DNA of 64,000 nucleotides, taken from positions 62,001-126,000 of the forward strand of contig NZ_NIUC01000003.1 of the NCBI RefSeq assembly GCF_002807035.1. The letters are read 5' to 3'. The DNA comes from Algoriphagus formosus (lineage in GTDB: Bacteria; Bacteroidota; Bacteroidia; Cytophagales; Cyclobacteriaceae). Each line of letters begins with the position of its first letter. Positions within the stretch are counted from its first letter, which is position 1. The position numbers and the translations under genes are program-made. Under the pieces are notes generated by a model. The model ran no database searches. It was not told where the DNA came from and saw only the letters and a list, made by a program, of their open reading frames with translations. This document shows positions 44,034 to 53,628 of the stretch, in pieces.

Positions 44034-45956
44034 ATGTATAAGCAACTCACACTTTTACTCCTAGCCTTTTTTGGTTTGGGGCAGGGATTTGCCCAAGTCA
44101 AGGAGTTCCGAAAGGATAAAGCCTATCCTGAAAAAGACTCAAAAGGAAAATACTACACTGTATCTGGTGAACGCCATGGTCCTTCTTTTTTCAAAAAGGA
44201 GGTTTTCCCAGAAGTGGAGTATACCCCCGGTGACCAACTGACTTTTGATAAGTATCACACAGTTGATGTGATGTACCATTGGTACGAAAAATGGGCTGCA
44301 GCCTTTCCAGAAATCACAGATTTATATGTGATCGGCTATTCATTTGAAGGTAGGCCCATTTACCAAATGACGATCACCAATAAGGAGACAGGAAAGGATA
44401 CTGATAAACCTGCTGCTTATTTCGAAGGAGGGAGACATTCAGGTGAAATCACTTCCTCTGAATCTATTCTTTGGCTGACCAAGCACCTATTGGAAAACTA
44501 CGGAAAGGACGAAGAAATCACTCATCTAATTGACACCAAAGCAATCTATCTCCGGCCACAAAATAATCCGGATGGTTCCAACCTGTATCTTTTTTCAGCT
44601 CAGCGAAACAGAAGCACCGTGAGACCTCATGATAATGATAGAGATGGTTTGGTGGACGAAGATCCCGAGGAAGATCTTGATGGAGATGGGATCATATATC
44701 AAATGCGCAAAAAGGCCGTTACGGAGGAGGAAAAGAAAAAAGCAAATTATATTGTGAATCCCGACCATCCATCCGGCAAGTTGATGAAGCGTGTTTTTGC
44801 CGGCCAAGGTGATTATTTAGTTTTCACCGAAGGAATCGACAATGATGGAGATGGAGATTACAATGAAGATGGGGTAGGAGGCTTGGACCTTCATAGAAAT
44901 TACCCTGAAAATTGGCGTCCGGATATCGGAGGAGACCTTACAGGAAGAGGCTACACTCAATATGGTGCCGGTCAATACCCACTAAGTGAAGCAGAAACCC
45001 GCTCTACTGTATTGTGGATTCTAAGCCATCCCAATATTTCTGTGGTCAACTCCATGGATACACGTGTTCCCATGCACCTTCGTCCACCATCAACTTCCAA
45101 AAGTGAGGAGCGGATGTATCCTGAAGATTTGGCGATTTACAAGGAAATGGATGAGCTTGGACTTTCCTATACGGCTTATCCATGGGCTGGAGATGTCTAT
45201 GAGACTTATTCTACTCGCTACAAAGTCAATCGATTGACAGGTGATCCACTCAAGCCTTCTCCGCTTTTCGGTCATGGTCCTGACTTTGGCTACTTTTATT
45301 TCGGAAGCATTTGGTATGGTGATGAGCTCTGGAACAACGGGGCTATGAAAGATTATAATGGGGATGGGGTCTATGATGACTATGATGGTCTGGTATGGGA
45401 TGAAGAGGAAAACGGAGGCCGTGGATTTAAATCTTGGACACCTTTTACCCATCCTGAATTGGGCGAAGTAGAGATTGGAGGTTTTCACCCTAAATTCTTT
45501 GGACAAAATGGTCCACCTTGGCAGCTTGAGGATTGGGCTAGAAAGCAAGCCTTGTTTAATTTGGCTATGGCTCAACGACTACCTGAATTGAAAGTAGAGG
45601 CCCCAGAGGTCAAAAAAATATCCGATGGTGTATTTGAGGTTTCTCTTTCTTGGACCAATGTAGGTGGATTACCCGTAGCCCTTGAGCAAGCCAAATTGGT
45701 TAAGATTGTTCAGGAAGATCGAGTCTCGCTGGAGTTTGATAAGGAACTGATGGAAGGGTATGAAAATGCCAAAGTGAAAATAACATCTCCTGAGCTGTAT
45801 GATAAGACAATTTATGCAGGACATACAGGAAAAGGAGAGACAAAGAAAGTGACCTTCCGGGTTGAAGTAAATATGGATGAAGAAGTCACCGGAAAAATCA
45901 AACTGTCTTCCACACGTGGAGGATTTATCAGTCAAGAAATTACGCTAAATAATTGA
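44034..45956 (+). CDS. exported M14-family zinc carboxypeptidase
   Basis: The 640-residue protein starts with a signal peptide (LLLLAFFGLGQGFAQ). The M14 zinc motif GGRHSGEITSSE gives His135 and Glu138, then NNPDGSNLY and DLHRNYPENW as substrate-side segments and a later His in PMHLRP. Between them are two Asp-rich loops (residues 199-219, DNDRDGLVDEDPEEDLDGDG, and 269-281, DNDGDGDYNEDG) and a third near residue 445 that look like calcium-binding DxDxDG loops. A beta-sandwich domain ends the protein (about 525-640). It removes C-terminal residues from peptides outside the cytoplasm. Seven bases separate it from the S9 peptidase gene. Confidence 0.87.
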   Translation: MYKQLTLLLLAFFGLGQGFAQVKEFRKDKAYPEKDSKGKYYTVSGERHGPSFFKKEVFPEVEYTPGDQLTFDKYHTVDVMYHWYEKWAAAFPEITDLYVIGYSFEGRPIYQMTITNKETGKDTDKPAAYFEGGRHSGEITSSESILWLTKHLLENYGKDEEITHLIDTKAIYLRPQNNPDGSNLYLFSAQRNRSTVRPHDNDRDGLVDEDPEEDLDGDGIIYQMRKKAVTEEEKKKANYIVNPDHPSGKLMKRVFAGQGDYLVFTEGIDNDGDGDYNEDGVGGLDLHRNYPENWRPDIGGDLTGRGYTQYGAGQYPLSEAETRSTVLWILSHPNISVVNSMDTRVPMHLRPPSTSKSEERMYPEDLAIYKEMDELGLSYTAYPWAGDVYETYSTRYKVNRLTGDPLKPSPLFGHGPDFGYFYFGSIWYGDELWNNGAMKDYNGDGVYDDYDGLVWDEEENGGRGFKSWTPFTHPELGEVEIGGFHPKFFGQNGPPWQLEDWARKQALFNLAMAQRLPELKVEAPEVKKISDGVFEVSLSWTNVGGLPVALEQAKLVKIVQEDRVSLEFDKELMEGYENAKVKITSPELYDKTIYAGHTGKGETKKVTFRVEVNMDEEVTGKIKLSSTRGGFISQEITLNN

Positions 45957-45963
45957 TTAATAT

Positions 45964-48780
45964 ATGATGATTAAAAGTAGAATAATTGCGGCAGGGGTTT
46001 TCTTGCTGCTTTTTCTGAGTCTAGAAGGGCACGCTCAGCAAAAACGCTCTCTGACTCATGCGGACTATGACGGATGGGAGAGCCTATCTTCTGACCGCAT
46101 CACCAAAGATGGGAAGTGGGTAGGATATATGATCTCACCTCAAGAAGGGGATGCAAGACTGGAGTTGATGCCCTATCGGGATCCCTCCAAAAAAATGATT
46201 ATCCCCCGGGCCTCAGGCTGGAATTTCTCTCCGGACGATGCTTTTGCCGTGGGTAAAATAGAACCACAGTATGACTCGGTTCGTGTTTTGAAGCTTAAAA
46301 AGACCAAAAAGGATGAAATGCCTAAGGATAGCTTGTTCATCTATGATTTGGCAAAAGGCTCCATCGAAAAGCTAGCTGAAGTCAAATCCTTTTCCATTCC
46401 TGAAAAGTCCGGAAGTTGGATTGCCATTCATTTTGAAAAGGAAAAACCAGCGAAAAAGGACCCTGCAGACTCTACGGCAAAAGCTGAGAAGCCGAAGAAA
46501 ACAGATGGGACGAAGCTTATGGTCCGGTCTTTAGACGGCTCCAAAAAGTATGAGTTTGATCGTGTGAAGAGCTACGGTTTTTCGCCAAATGGAGACTTTC
46601 TTCAATTTGTCTTGGCAAAAGAAGATACCTTAGATAATGCATCCATTCACCTGCTCAACCTTCAGACTGGAGAGGAAACCAGCATTCATGAAGGCTTCAC
46701 CGAGTACTCTAGAATGAAGTTTTCTCCAGCATCTAAGTTTTTGGCATTTGTGATCACAGACGATTCTACCAAAGCCGAAAAGCCTTATTACTCCTTGATG
46801 CTTTATCAAACAGCTTCTCAAAACCTCGAAAAAATAGCGGATGAAAATTCTCAAGGAATTTTATCTGATGCTAGAATCAGTCAGGATGAATCGATTGTGT
46901 TTTCAGAGGATGAAAAGTTACTCTTCTTCGGAGTAACCAATGATTACATGGACTATGCATACGAAAGCGACACCACCATTCTGGATGAAGACCGAGTAAG
47001 CTTGGATATCTGGGGCTGGCAGGATGCCGAAATACAACCCATGCAATTGAGAAATAAGTCAAGAGAGGAAAAAAGAGCATACAAAGCGGTGATGGATATT
47101 TCTTCAAAGCAGATCCATCAGCTAGAAGACCGCGAGATTCAAAATCTGATTTTGCCAAGCAAAGTAGAAAATACTACAGCAATCGCCTGGACAGATAGTC
47201 CGTATCGTAGAGAATACAGCTGGAATATTCAGATCGGTAGAGATATTTATTTGGTGGATTTCAAGACGGGTGAACGGACATTGATCGAGAAAGATGTGCC
47301 AGGCTATCCAAGTCTTTCTCCGGAAGGAAAATTCATCACTTGGTATGGCTCTCGGGATAGTTCTTGGGTAGCTTTTGACGTTGCAAATAAAAAGCGAATC
47401 AATCTGACGGAGGCATTGGATGTGCCATTTTATGAAGAACTCCATGATTCTCCATCCTTACCAGGTTCATATGGTACCGGAGGATGGATGGCCGGAGATG
47501 CAGCTATTTTGATCAACGACCGCTATGATGTCTGGAAGATTGATCCGCGTAATCCCGGTGCAGCTCTGAATATCACAAAAGGCGAGGGAAGAAAGAATAA
47601 GATCACATTTAGACGCCAATCTATGGATCGTGAAGAACGATTTATTGATCCGAAATCTGAATTGTTTCTGACGGCATTCAACGAGCTTACCAAGGAATCC
47701 GGAATGTACAAGGGAGATTATTCTGGGCAAATGCTTTCAGAAGTTTTGATGACTCCTCACAGATACTATGGATTGAATAAAGCGAAAGAGAGCGATCATT
47801 TGGTAATTCAGAGAAGCACCTATCAGGAAAGTCCCGATCTGTATATCACAGATTTGAAATTGAAGGATATGAAAAAGGTGTCGAACCTGAATCCTCAGCA
47901 AAGTCAAGTTAAGTGGGGTAGTGTTGAATTAGTAAGTTATTTGGCCAATGATGGTACCCCACTGCAAGGATTGCTCTACAAGCCAGAGTATTTTGACCCG
48001 AACAAGAAGTATCCAATGATGGTGTATTTTTATGAGCGAAACAGTGACGGGTTGCATAATTATCGTTCTCCTGCACCTTCTGCTTCGACGATCAATATTC
48101 CCTATTTCGTAAGTAATGATTATGTGGTATTTGTGCCAGATATCAAATATGATCTCGGACTTCCAGGACCTAGTGCCTACAACTGTATCATTCCAGGTGT
48201 ACAATCTATTGTAGCAAAAGGATTTGTGGATGCGGATAATATGGCCATTCAAGGTCAGAGTTGGGGAGGCTATCAAGTTGCTTATTTGATTACCCAAACG
48301 AATATGTTCAAAGCAGCAGGAGCAGGTGCTCCCGTGGTAAATATGACCTCTGCCTACGGCGGAATTCGTTGGGGAACAGGGATGAGCCGAATGTTCCAAT
48401 ATGAGCAGACCCAGTCAAGAATTGGTGGTACGCTTTGGGAAAAGCCGATTTACTATATCGAAAACTCTCCACTATTCTTCATGGATAGAGTACAGACACC
48501 GGTATTGATCATGCACAATGATGAAGATGGAGCAGTGCCCTGGTACCAGGGGATTGAAATGTTTATGGCTTTGAAAAGGCTGAATCAGCCTGCATGGCTT
48601 TTACAGTACAATGGAGAGGATCATAACCTTCGTCAGCGTAAAAATCGAAAGGATCTATCTATTCGACTAAGTCAGTTCTTTGACCATTATCTGAAAGGTG
48701 CACCGGCTCCGCTTTGGATGACAGAGGGATTACCCGCTGTAGAAAAAGGAAGGACGCTCAAATATGAATTAGAAGACTAA
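45964..48780 (+). CDS. exported S9-family prolyl oligopeptidase-like peptidase
   Basis: The 938-residue protein has a signal peptide (AAGVFLLLFLSLEGHAQ), a long beta-propeller part with repeated WD-like segments (about 40-620) and a C-terminal alpha/beta-hydrolase domain. The triad is visible: Ser766 in GQSWGGYQ, Asp855 in NDEDGAVPW and His887 in NGEDHNLR. Size and order fit the S9C/acylaminoacyl peptidase-like group of exported enzymes. It likely cleaves short peptides, complementing the carboxypeptidase encoded immediately upstream. A strong terminator follows. Confidence 0.9.
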   Translation: MMIKSRIIAAGVFLLLFLSLEGHAQQKRSLTHADYDGWESLSSDRITKDGKWVGYMISPQEGDARLELMPYRDPSKKMIIPRASGWNFSPDDAFAVGKIEPQYDSVRVLKLKKTKKDEMPKDSLFIYDLAKGSIEKLAEVKSFSIPEKSGSWIAIHFEKEKPAKKDPADSTAKAEKPKKTDGTKLMVRSLDGSKKYEFDRVKSYGFSPNGDFLQFVLAKEDTLDNASIHLLNLQTGEETSIHEGFTEYSRMKFSPASKFLAFVITDDSTKAEKPYYSLMLYQTASQNLEKIADENSQGILSDARISQDESIVFSEDEKLLFFGVTNDYMDYAYESDTTILDEDRVSLDIWGWQDAEIQPMQLRNKSREEKRAYKAVMDISSKQIHQLEDREIQNLILPSKVENTTAIAWTDSPYRREYSWNIQIGRDIYLVDFKTGERTLIEKDVPGYPSLSPEGKFITWYGSRDSSWVAFDVANKKRINLTEALDVPFYEELHDSPSLPGSYGTGGWMAGDAAILINDRYDVWKIDPRNPGAALNITKGEGRKNKITFRRQSMDREERFIDPKSELFLTAFNELTKESGMYKGDYSGQMLSEVLMTPHRYYGLNKAKESDHLVIQRSTYQESPDLYITDLKLKDMKKVSNLNPQQSQVKWGSVELVSYLANDGTPLQGLLYKPEYFDPNKKYPMMVYFYERNSDGLHNYRSPAPSASTINIPYFVSNDYVVFVPDIKYDLGLPGPSAYNCIIPGVQSIVAKGFVDADNMAIQGQSWGGYQVAYLITQTNMFKAAGAGAPVVNMTSAYGGIRWGTGMSRMFQYEQTQSRIGGTLWEKPIYYIENSPLFFMDRVQTPVLIMHNDEDGAVPWYQGIEMFMALKRLNQPAWLLQYNGEDHNLRQRKNRKDLSIRLSQFFDHYLKGAPAPLWMTEGLPAVEKGRTLKYELED

Positions 48781-48789
48781 GATAATCCC

Positions 48790-48828
48790 AAAAAAGAAGG
48801 CTGTCATCGAATTTGACAGCCTTTTTTC
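48790..48828. terminator. bidirectional terminator between convergent genes
   Basis: AAGGCTGTCA/TGACAGCCTT (48797-48806 with 48814-48823) has an A run on the left and a T run on the right. It ends both the S9 peptidase gene and the convergent NTF2-like gene. Confidence 0.88.
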
Positions 48829-48830
48829 TT

Positions 48831-49217
48831 TTAAGAGTAATCTTGAATTTTTGAAATCAAGCCATCTTTGAAGGTGAAAACTGATTTGCCTTTCAGGTTG
48901 ATTTCATCACCTTTTTTCAAACTTCCATCTGGAAAATCTTTCCCCAGAATGGCATGATACTTCAAGTGGACCTCAGTGTAACGTGCTTGGTGAATATATT
49001 TTTCCGGTGACTGTTCCCGGGTTTCAAAAAAATCCAAGGCTTGAATAGCTTGCTTTTCAAATTCATCAATTCCTTGGGTACTGTGAGTTATCTCCCCATT
49101 CGTATAGTTTTCGAAGATTACTTCATTATGAAGGGGTTTTAGCATTCCCTTCACATCCTTTTGATTATAGGAACTGATATAGCTATCGATTAGTGTCTCT
49201 CTTTGTAGATTTAGCAT
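48831..49217 (-). CDS. SnoaL/NTF2-like protein
   Basis: The 128-residue protein has the NTF2 cone-fold pattern: an N-terminal helix LIDSYISSYNQKDVKGML, then PLHNEVIFENYTNGE, a central helix and four strands ending in GKSVFTFKDGLISKIQDYS. The family includes enzymes (isomerases, cyclases) and binding proteins, and no catalytic pair can be assigned here. It starts 17 bases after thyA on the same strand and is probably co-transcribed. Confidence 0.72.
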   Translation of the reverse strand: MLNLQRETLIDSYISSYNQKDVKGMLKPLHNEVIFENYTNGEITHSTQGIDEFEKQAIQALDFFETREQSPEKYIHQARYTEVHLKYHAILGKDFPDGSLKKGDEINLKGKSVFTFKDGLISKIQDYS

Positions 49218-49233
49218 GGCACAAGATTCTTAA

Positions 49234-50028
49234 TTAGACTGCCACAGGAGCTTTGATATGTGGGTGCGGATCATAGTTTACCAATTCAAAGTCTTCGTAT
49301 TTGAAACTGAAAAGGTCTTTCACCTCAGGGTTTATTTTCATCGTAGGAAGAGGCCTGTGGTCTCGGCTTAGTTGAAGTTTGGCTTGCTCAAGATGATTCA
49401 AATAAAGATGGGCATCTCCAAAAGTGTGAACGAAGTCTCCTGGCTCGAGATCACAAACTTGGGCCAGCATCATGGTGAAAAGCGCATAAGAAGCAATATT
49501 GAAAGGTACTCCCAAAAACACATCTGCACTTCTTTGATAAAGTTGGCAGGAAAGCTTTCCGTCCGCCACATAAAACTGGAAAAGGGTATGACAAGGCGGA
49601 AGAGCCATATTGTCCACATCGGCTACATTCCAAGCACTGACGATATGCCTACGGCTATCCGGCTTATTCTTGATTTGCTCTACGAGTTTCTTGATTTGAT
49701 CGATTTCACCGCCTTTGCCATCAGGCCAGTGACGCCACTGATACCCATAGACAGGGCCGAGGTCTCCATTTTCATCCGCCCATTCGTCCCAGATGGATAC
49801 TCCGTTTTCTTTCAGCCAATCGATATTTGTACTGCCTCTCAAAAACCAAAGAAGCTCGATGATGATGGAACGAAGGTGCAGTTTTTTTGTAGTAACCACA
49901 GGAAAACCTTCAGATAGGTCAAATCGCATCTGATGACCAAAAATACTCAAGGTTCCCGTACCTGTCCGGTCCGTTTTCTTAGTCCCTTCATCCAAAATCT
50001 TTTGCATCAAATCGTGATACTGCTTCAT
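49234..50028 (-). CDS. thyA: thymidylate synthase
   Basis: The ATG at 50028 gives 264 residues, the standard bacterial ThyA length. Conserved parts are visible: [18 protein letters not shown], the catalytic Cys in [34 protein letters not shown] and [17 protein letters not shown]. It converts dUMP to dTMP with methylenetetrahydrofolate. The start is directly preceded by GCAAAAACC. Confidence 0.96.
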   Translation of the reverse strand: MKQYHDLMQKILDEGTKKTDRTGTGTLSIFGHQMRFDLSEGFPVVTTKKLHLRSIIIELLWFLRGSTNIDWLKENGVSIWDEWADENGDLGPVYGYQWRHWPDGKGGEIDQIKKLVEQIKNKPDSRRHIVSAWNVADVDNMALPPCHTLFQFYVADGKLSCQLYQRSADVFLGVPFNIASYALFTMMLAQVCDLEPGDFVHTFGDAHLYLNHLEQAKLQLSRDHRPLPTMKINPEVKDLFSFKYEDFELVNYDPHPHIKAPVAV

Positions 50029-50152
50029 GGTTTTTGCTTCAAGTTTTAAATATCGATACAAGATAATAGCTTCCTCGGAAAATCTGAATCTCTACAAACA
50101 AAGGTGAAGCTTTCTGCTTATACTTGTCAGAGATTTGGACCAGCCTTTCAGA

Positions 50153-52405
50153 ATGTTTTCAAAAAAACAATCAAACATATTTCTCACGCTTTCAGGACTT
50201 TTTACCCTCATTCTGTTGATTTGGCGACCCGTTCCAAAGTTTGATTATGATTTTGAACAGTTTTTTCCGCAGAATAATGAAGCGCTGAGTTTTTATAAGA
50301 GTTATGCAGATATTTTCGGAGGGGATAATGATTACCTTCTTCTTGCTTTTGAAAATGATGGCCAAGAACTCTGGCAGCCTGAATTTCTATCGAATTTCGA
50401 AAGTCTACAATCTCAAATTAAGGTCTTGGAAGGAGTGGATACCACCATTTCAGTTTTAGACTTAAGAGAGCCTCGAATTGGAGCTTTTGGAGTTCAGTTT
50501 AGACAGGTAGTCACTTGGGATGAAAGTCGGGTAAACTTAACCTTACCTAAAAGTCAGCTTGCTGGAAGTTTGGTTTCTGAGGATGGCAATGGCTTGCTTT
50601 TGCTCGTGAAAAATAAAACGGGGATGAGTAAGGAGGCTGGGGATGTGCTTTACCAGGCTATTCGTGAGAAAATCGAGGAGTCAGATTTAAAACTGAGAGC
50701 CGTTGCCGGTAAAATTCAAACTCAGGGAGATTTCGTGAAATTGATGCAATCCGAGTTCGGATTTTTCTTTGCCATTAGTTTGGTGGTTATGCTCTTGATC
50801 CTGACCCTGTTATTTCGATCCTGGTGGGGAGTGGTGATTCCTTTTGTGGTTCTGTTGATTGGGGTTTTGTGGGCTTTTGGTGTGATTCTTTGGATGGGAA
50901 AGCCCTTAGCCTTAATGTCTGTCATGCAACCAACCATTTTCCTGATAGTTGGGCTCAGTGCGTTGATTCACTTTTTTGTTCATTTGGTCAAAAAGCTTCA
51001 AGCCGATACAGATCAAAAGGAAGCGATTAGACATTCCTATAAGCAGCTTTTTATCCCGGTTTTGTTGACCATGATGACCACGGCCTTGGGATTTTTTTCC
51101 CTTTGGTTTACTTCCATTCCGGCTCTTCAGGATTTTGGATTGACCACTGCAATAGGGATTTTCATGATCTTTTTGGCTGTGATAGGAATTAGCCCAGGTC
51201 TTCTTTATTTGGTTAGCAAAAGCTTAAAAGCCAAGCCTTTGAAAGCCAAACGAGCTGTCAGTTTGCAAACCCTCTTTTCCCTGATTTTAAAGCGAAGAAA
51301 AGTCATCGGTTTTGGCTTTCTGGCGATGAGTATCATTGCAGTTTTTTTAGGATTGAGAATTCCAATTAATGGATACTTGCTCGATAACTTACCCTTTGAC
51401 CATCCCATTCGAGAGGACTTTGGATATTTTGACAGTGAGTTTGGGGGATCAAATCCTTTCGAGCTTTCCTTGGAGCTAGGGGAGGAGGCAAATACATTTT
51501 GGGATTATGATGTTCTTCAGCAGGTCCAAAAGCTGGAAGAGGAATTGAATGAGGTTTTTGGAGAAAATAAATTCATATCTCCCATCACACTTACTAAAAC
51601 CCTTAATCAGGCTCAAAATCAGGGTGATGTGGATGCGTTTCGATTTCCAAGTCGTGGTCAATTTATCCGTATGCAGCGGATTTTGAGGCAAGGCAGCGGC
51701 GGATTGGAAGAAGGACTCATCGATTCGACTGGGAAAATTTCTCGAATCAGTGGAAGATTGCCAGACTTCGGAAGTTTTAAGATGCGAAACTTGAGATCTG
51801 AGCTAGATCGGTTTATCCAATCTGAACTGGACTCATCACTTTTGAAAACAAGATGGACAGGCACTGCTTATTTGATTGATCAAGGTCATGAGTCGGTTAC
51901 TTGGCAGATGGCGAGAGGCCTAGGGGTAGCATTTTTGTTGGTAGGGCTTATTGCAGGGATATTATTCCGCTCTTGGCGGATTTCATTTTTGCTTTTAATC
52001 CCAAATGTGATTCCACTTCTTTTAATGCTCGCAGTGATGTACTTTTTGGGTATAGAATTCAAACTGACTACCGCTATTTTATTCACGGTGGCATTTGGGA
52101 TTGCTGTAGATGACAGCATTCATTTTATGACAAGATTTAGACTTGAACTAGGCTCCGGTAGAAGTTTCTTTTACGCAATGAAGCGGACGTTTTTAGAGAC
52201 GGGAAAAGCTATTCTGCTGACTACCATAGTCTTGGTATCGGGATTTGTCTTGTTCGTAATGAGTGATTTTGGAGTGACTTTTTACTCCGGAGTACTCATT
52301 AGTTGTGCCTTGATTTTTGCGGTTTTGGCTGATTTGATGCTACTTCCGCTCCTTCTCATTCCCATGAAGCGCGTTTGGGAAGGAAAGCAAAATTCTAAGA
52401 CTTAA
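50153..52405 (+). CDS. MMPL/RND-superfamily membrane transporter
   Basis: The ATG at 50153 gives 750 residues; the frame also allows a TTG 18 bases upstream, which I consider less likely. A first helix (LFTLILLIWRPVP) is followed by a periplasmic domain beginning FDYDFEQFFPQNNEALSFY, then a bundle of five helices (about 205-370), a second helix and periplasmic domain (about 390-590) and a final helix bundle containing GIAVDDSIHFMTRFR. This two-fold RND layout is that of MMPL-type lipid or hopanoid exporters. Substrate unknown. Confidence 0.85.
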   Translation: MFSKKQSNIFLTLSGLFTLILLIWRPVPKFDYDFEQFFPQNNEALSFYKSYADIFGGDNDYLLLAFENDGQELWQPEFLSNFESLQSQIKVLEGVDTTISVLDLREPRIGAFGVQFRQVVTWDESRVNLTLPKSQLAGSLVSEDGNGLLLLVKNKTGMSKEAGDVLYQAIREKIEESDLKLRAVAGKIQTQGDFVKLMQSEFGFFFAISLVVMLLILTLLFRSWWGVVIPFVVLLIGVLWAFGVILWMGKPLALMSVMQPTIFLIVGLSALIHFFVHLVKKLQADTDQKEAIRHSYKQLFIPVLLTMMTTALGFFSLWFTSIPALQDFGLTTAIGIFMIFLAVIGISPGLLYLVSKSLKAKPLKAKRAVSLQTLFSLILKRRKVIGFGFLAMSIIAVFLGLRIPINGYLLDNLPFDHPIREDFGYFDSEFGGSNPFELSLELGEEANTFWDYDVLQQVQKLEEELNEVFGENKFISPITLTKTLNQAQNQGDVDAFRFPSRGQFIRMQRILRQGSGGLEEGLIDSTGKISRISGRLPDFGSFKMRNLRSELDRFIQSELDSSLLKTRWTGTAYLIDQGHESVTWQMARGLGVAFLLVGLIAGILFRSWRISFLLLIPNVIPLLLMLAVMYFLGIEFKLTTAILFTVAFGIAVDDSIHFMTRFRLELGSGRSFFYAMKRTFLETGKAILLTTIVLVSGFVLFVMSDFGVTFYSGVLISCALIFAVLADLMLLPLLLIPMKRVWEGKQNSKT

Positions 52406-53436
52406 TCTATCAATTGAAAAGTCGCTGAAACAGGATAATGATCCGAATAATCTACTTCTCGATGAGTGTCAAATTGGGTCGCTTTCAGATTTGGAGAGGA
52501 GAAAATATGATCGATGCGGAGGAAAAACAGTACCCGATTGTAAGTGAATCCAAATCCTTTTCCGGCGTCCTCAAAGGCATTGGTCAAATTTCGACTCAAT
52601 CGAAAATAGCTGTTGGAATAGGGAATTTCATTTAAGTCTCCCATCAAAATGATCGGGTGGGGCGAGTTAATGATGTGTTGCTCCAAAACGTCAAGTTGCT
52701 GACTCCGGTAAAGACTGCCTTGATGAAGCTTTTTGAGAGTTTGTCGATAATTCGCGCGAACTCCCTCGAGATCATCTAGATTTTCAGAGTTGATTTTCAT
52801 AGACTCTAGATGGCAGTTGTAGATTCGGATCGTGTCTTTTTGGTAGAGGACATCTGCGAAAATCGCCCCATTGGTTTTTTTATTATCAAAAACCTTCCCT
52901 TGGTTGACTATGGGTAAGGCAGAGCTGATCGCGAGACCATAGGATCTCCTGTCAGGTCTTCCTTCGATGATTTCGTAGTAAATTTCCTTGTCATTCTCTT
53001 TTCCAAGTAAATTAACGGCATTGCGAGAAGGAGAGGTGTAGTCCTGATAAAACTCCTGAAAAACCTTGATCTGAGCCGGGTGCTCCTGAATCCAAGAAAA
53101 AATATTTGGATCAAATTCACCGCCCAATCTTCTCTTGTAGTCAAAGAGGTGGACATTATAACTCAGCACACTTAGTCCTTGCTCACTATCGTCTGTTAGG
53201 TTCCATTGTACGGTGATTTCAGCGAAGCGATACCCTATTGCTAAGGCAAAAAGCGGAATTAAAGCAGACTTTTTCCAACTCAATGCTAAAATCAAGAACA
53301 AAAAAAGATTGGCTAGCCAAATGAGAGGAATAAAAAATGGAATGAGGCCAACATACTGGAAATCAACTGGTCTGACATACACACTGCCGAATATCAGCAG
53401 GGAAACGAAAAAAAGCAGCCAAGCAAAATATCTCAT
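52402..53436 (-). CDS. endonuclease/exonuclease/phosphatase family protein, membrane-anchored
   Basis: The ATG at 53436 gives MRYFAWLLFFVSLLIFGSVY and thus a first membrane helix; 344 residues. Two more helices follow (to about residue 85), then the EEP catalytic domain with LSYNVHLFDY, KVFQEFYQDY, IYNCHLES, ILMGDLNEIPYSNSY and the final YSDHYPVSA. All metal-binding and catalytic positions look intact, so it hydrolyses phosphodiesters, probably on the outer face of the inner membrane. The substrate may be nucleic acid or a lipid headgroup. Its stop codon overlaps that of the convergent MMPL gene. Confidence 0.82.
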   Translation of the reverse strand: MRYFAWLLFFVSLLIFGSVYVRPVDFQYVGLIPFFIPLIWLANLFLFLILALSWKKSALIPLFALAIGYRFAEITVQWNLTDDSEQGLSVLSYNVHLFDYKRRLGGEFDPNIFSWIQEHPAQIKVFQEFYQDYTSPSRNAVNLLGKENDKEIYYEIIEGRPDRRSYGLAISSALPIVNQGKVFDNKKTNGAIFADVLYQKDTIRIYNCHLESMKINSENLDDLEGVRANYRQTLKKLHQGSLYRSQQLDVLEQHIINSPHPIILMGDLNEIPYSNSYFRLSRNLTNAFEDAGKGFGFTYNRVLFFLRIDHIFSSPNLKATQFDTHREVDYSDHYPVSATFQLID

Positions 53437-53593
53437 AAGGTGTGTAAAAGTAGGAATCAATTTTTGATTTTTATTAGCGCGCCACCCAACTTTGGGCTTG
53501 GCGAAATCGTATAGCAGCAAATGTGATGCAAAAACAAAATGATTTTACTTATTTGCTGCAAAACCTTTCATAAAAGATCAGGCAAGGATTTTG

Positions 53594-53601
53594 TAGCTTT
53601 G
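53594..53601 (+). promoter_or_regulatory. -7 promoter box of the DUF2911 lipoprotein gene
   Basis: TAGCTTTG matches TAnnTTTG exactly and lies 27 bp before the ATG. The region 24 bp upstream has TTTC rather than TTTG. Confidence 0.5.
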
Positions 53602-53628
53602 TTTTAACGAAAACTCCAACCAAATAAT

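Noticed and set aside
45090..48399. Several long antisense frames under the M14 and S9 peptidase genes
   Set aside because: Both peptidases have complete catalytic motifs; the antisense frames are Ile/His/Arg-rich with no recognisable domain.
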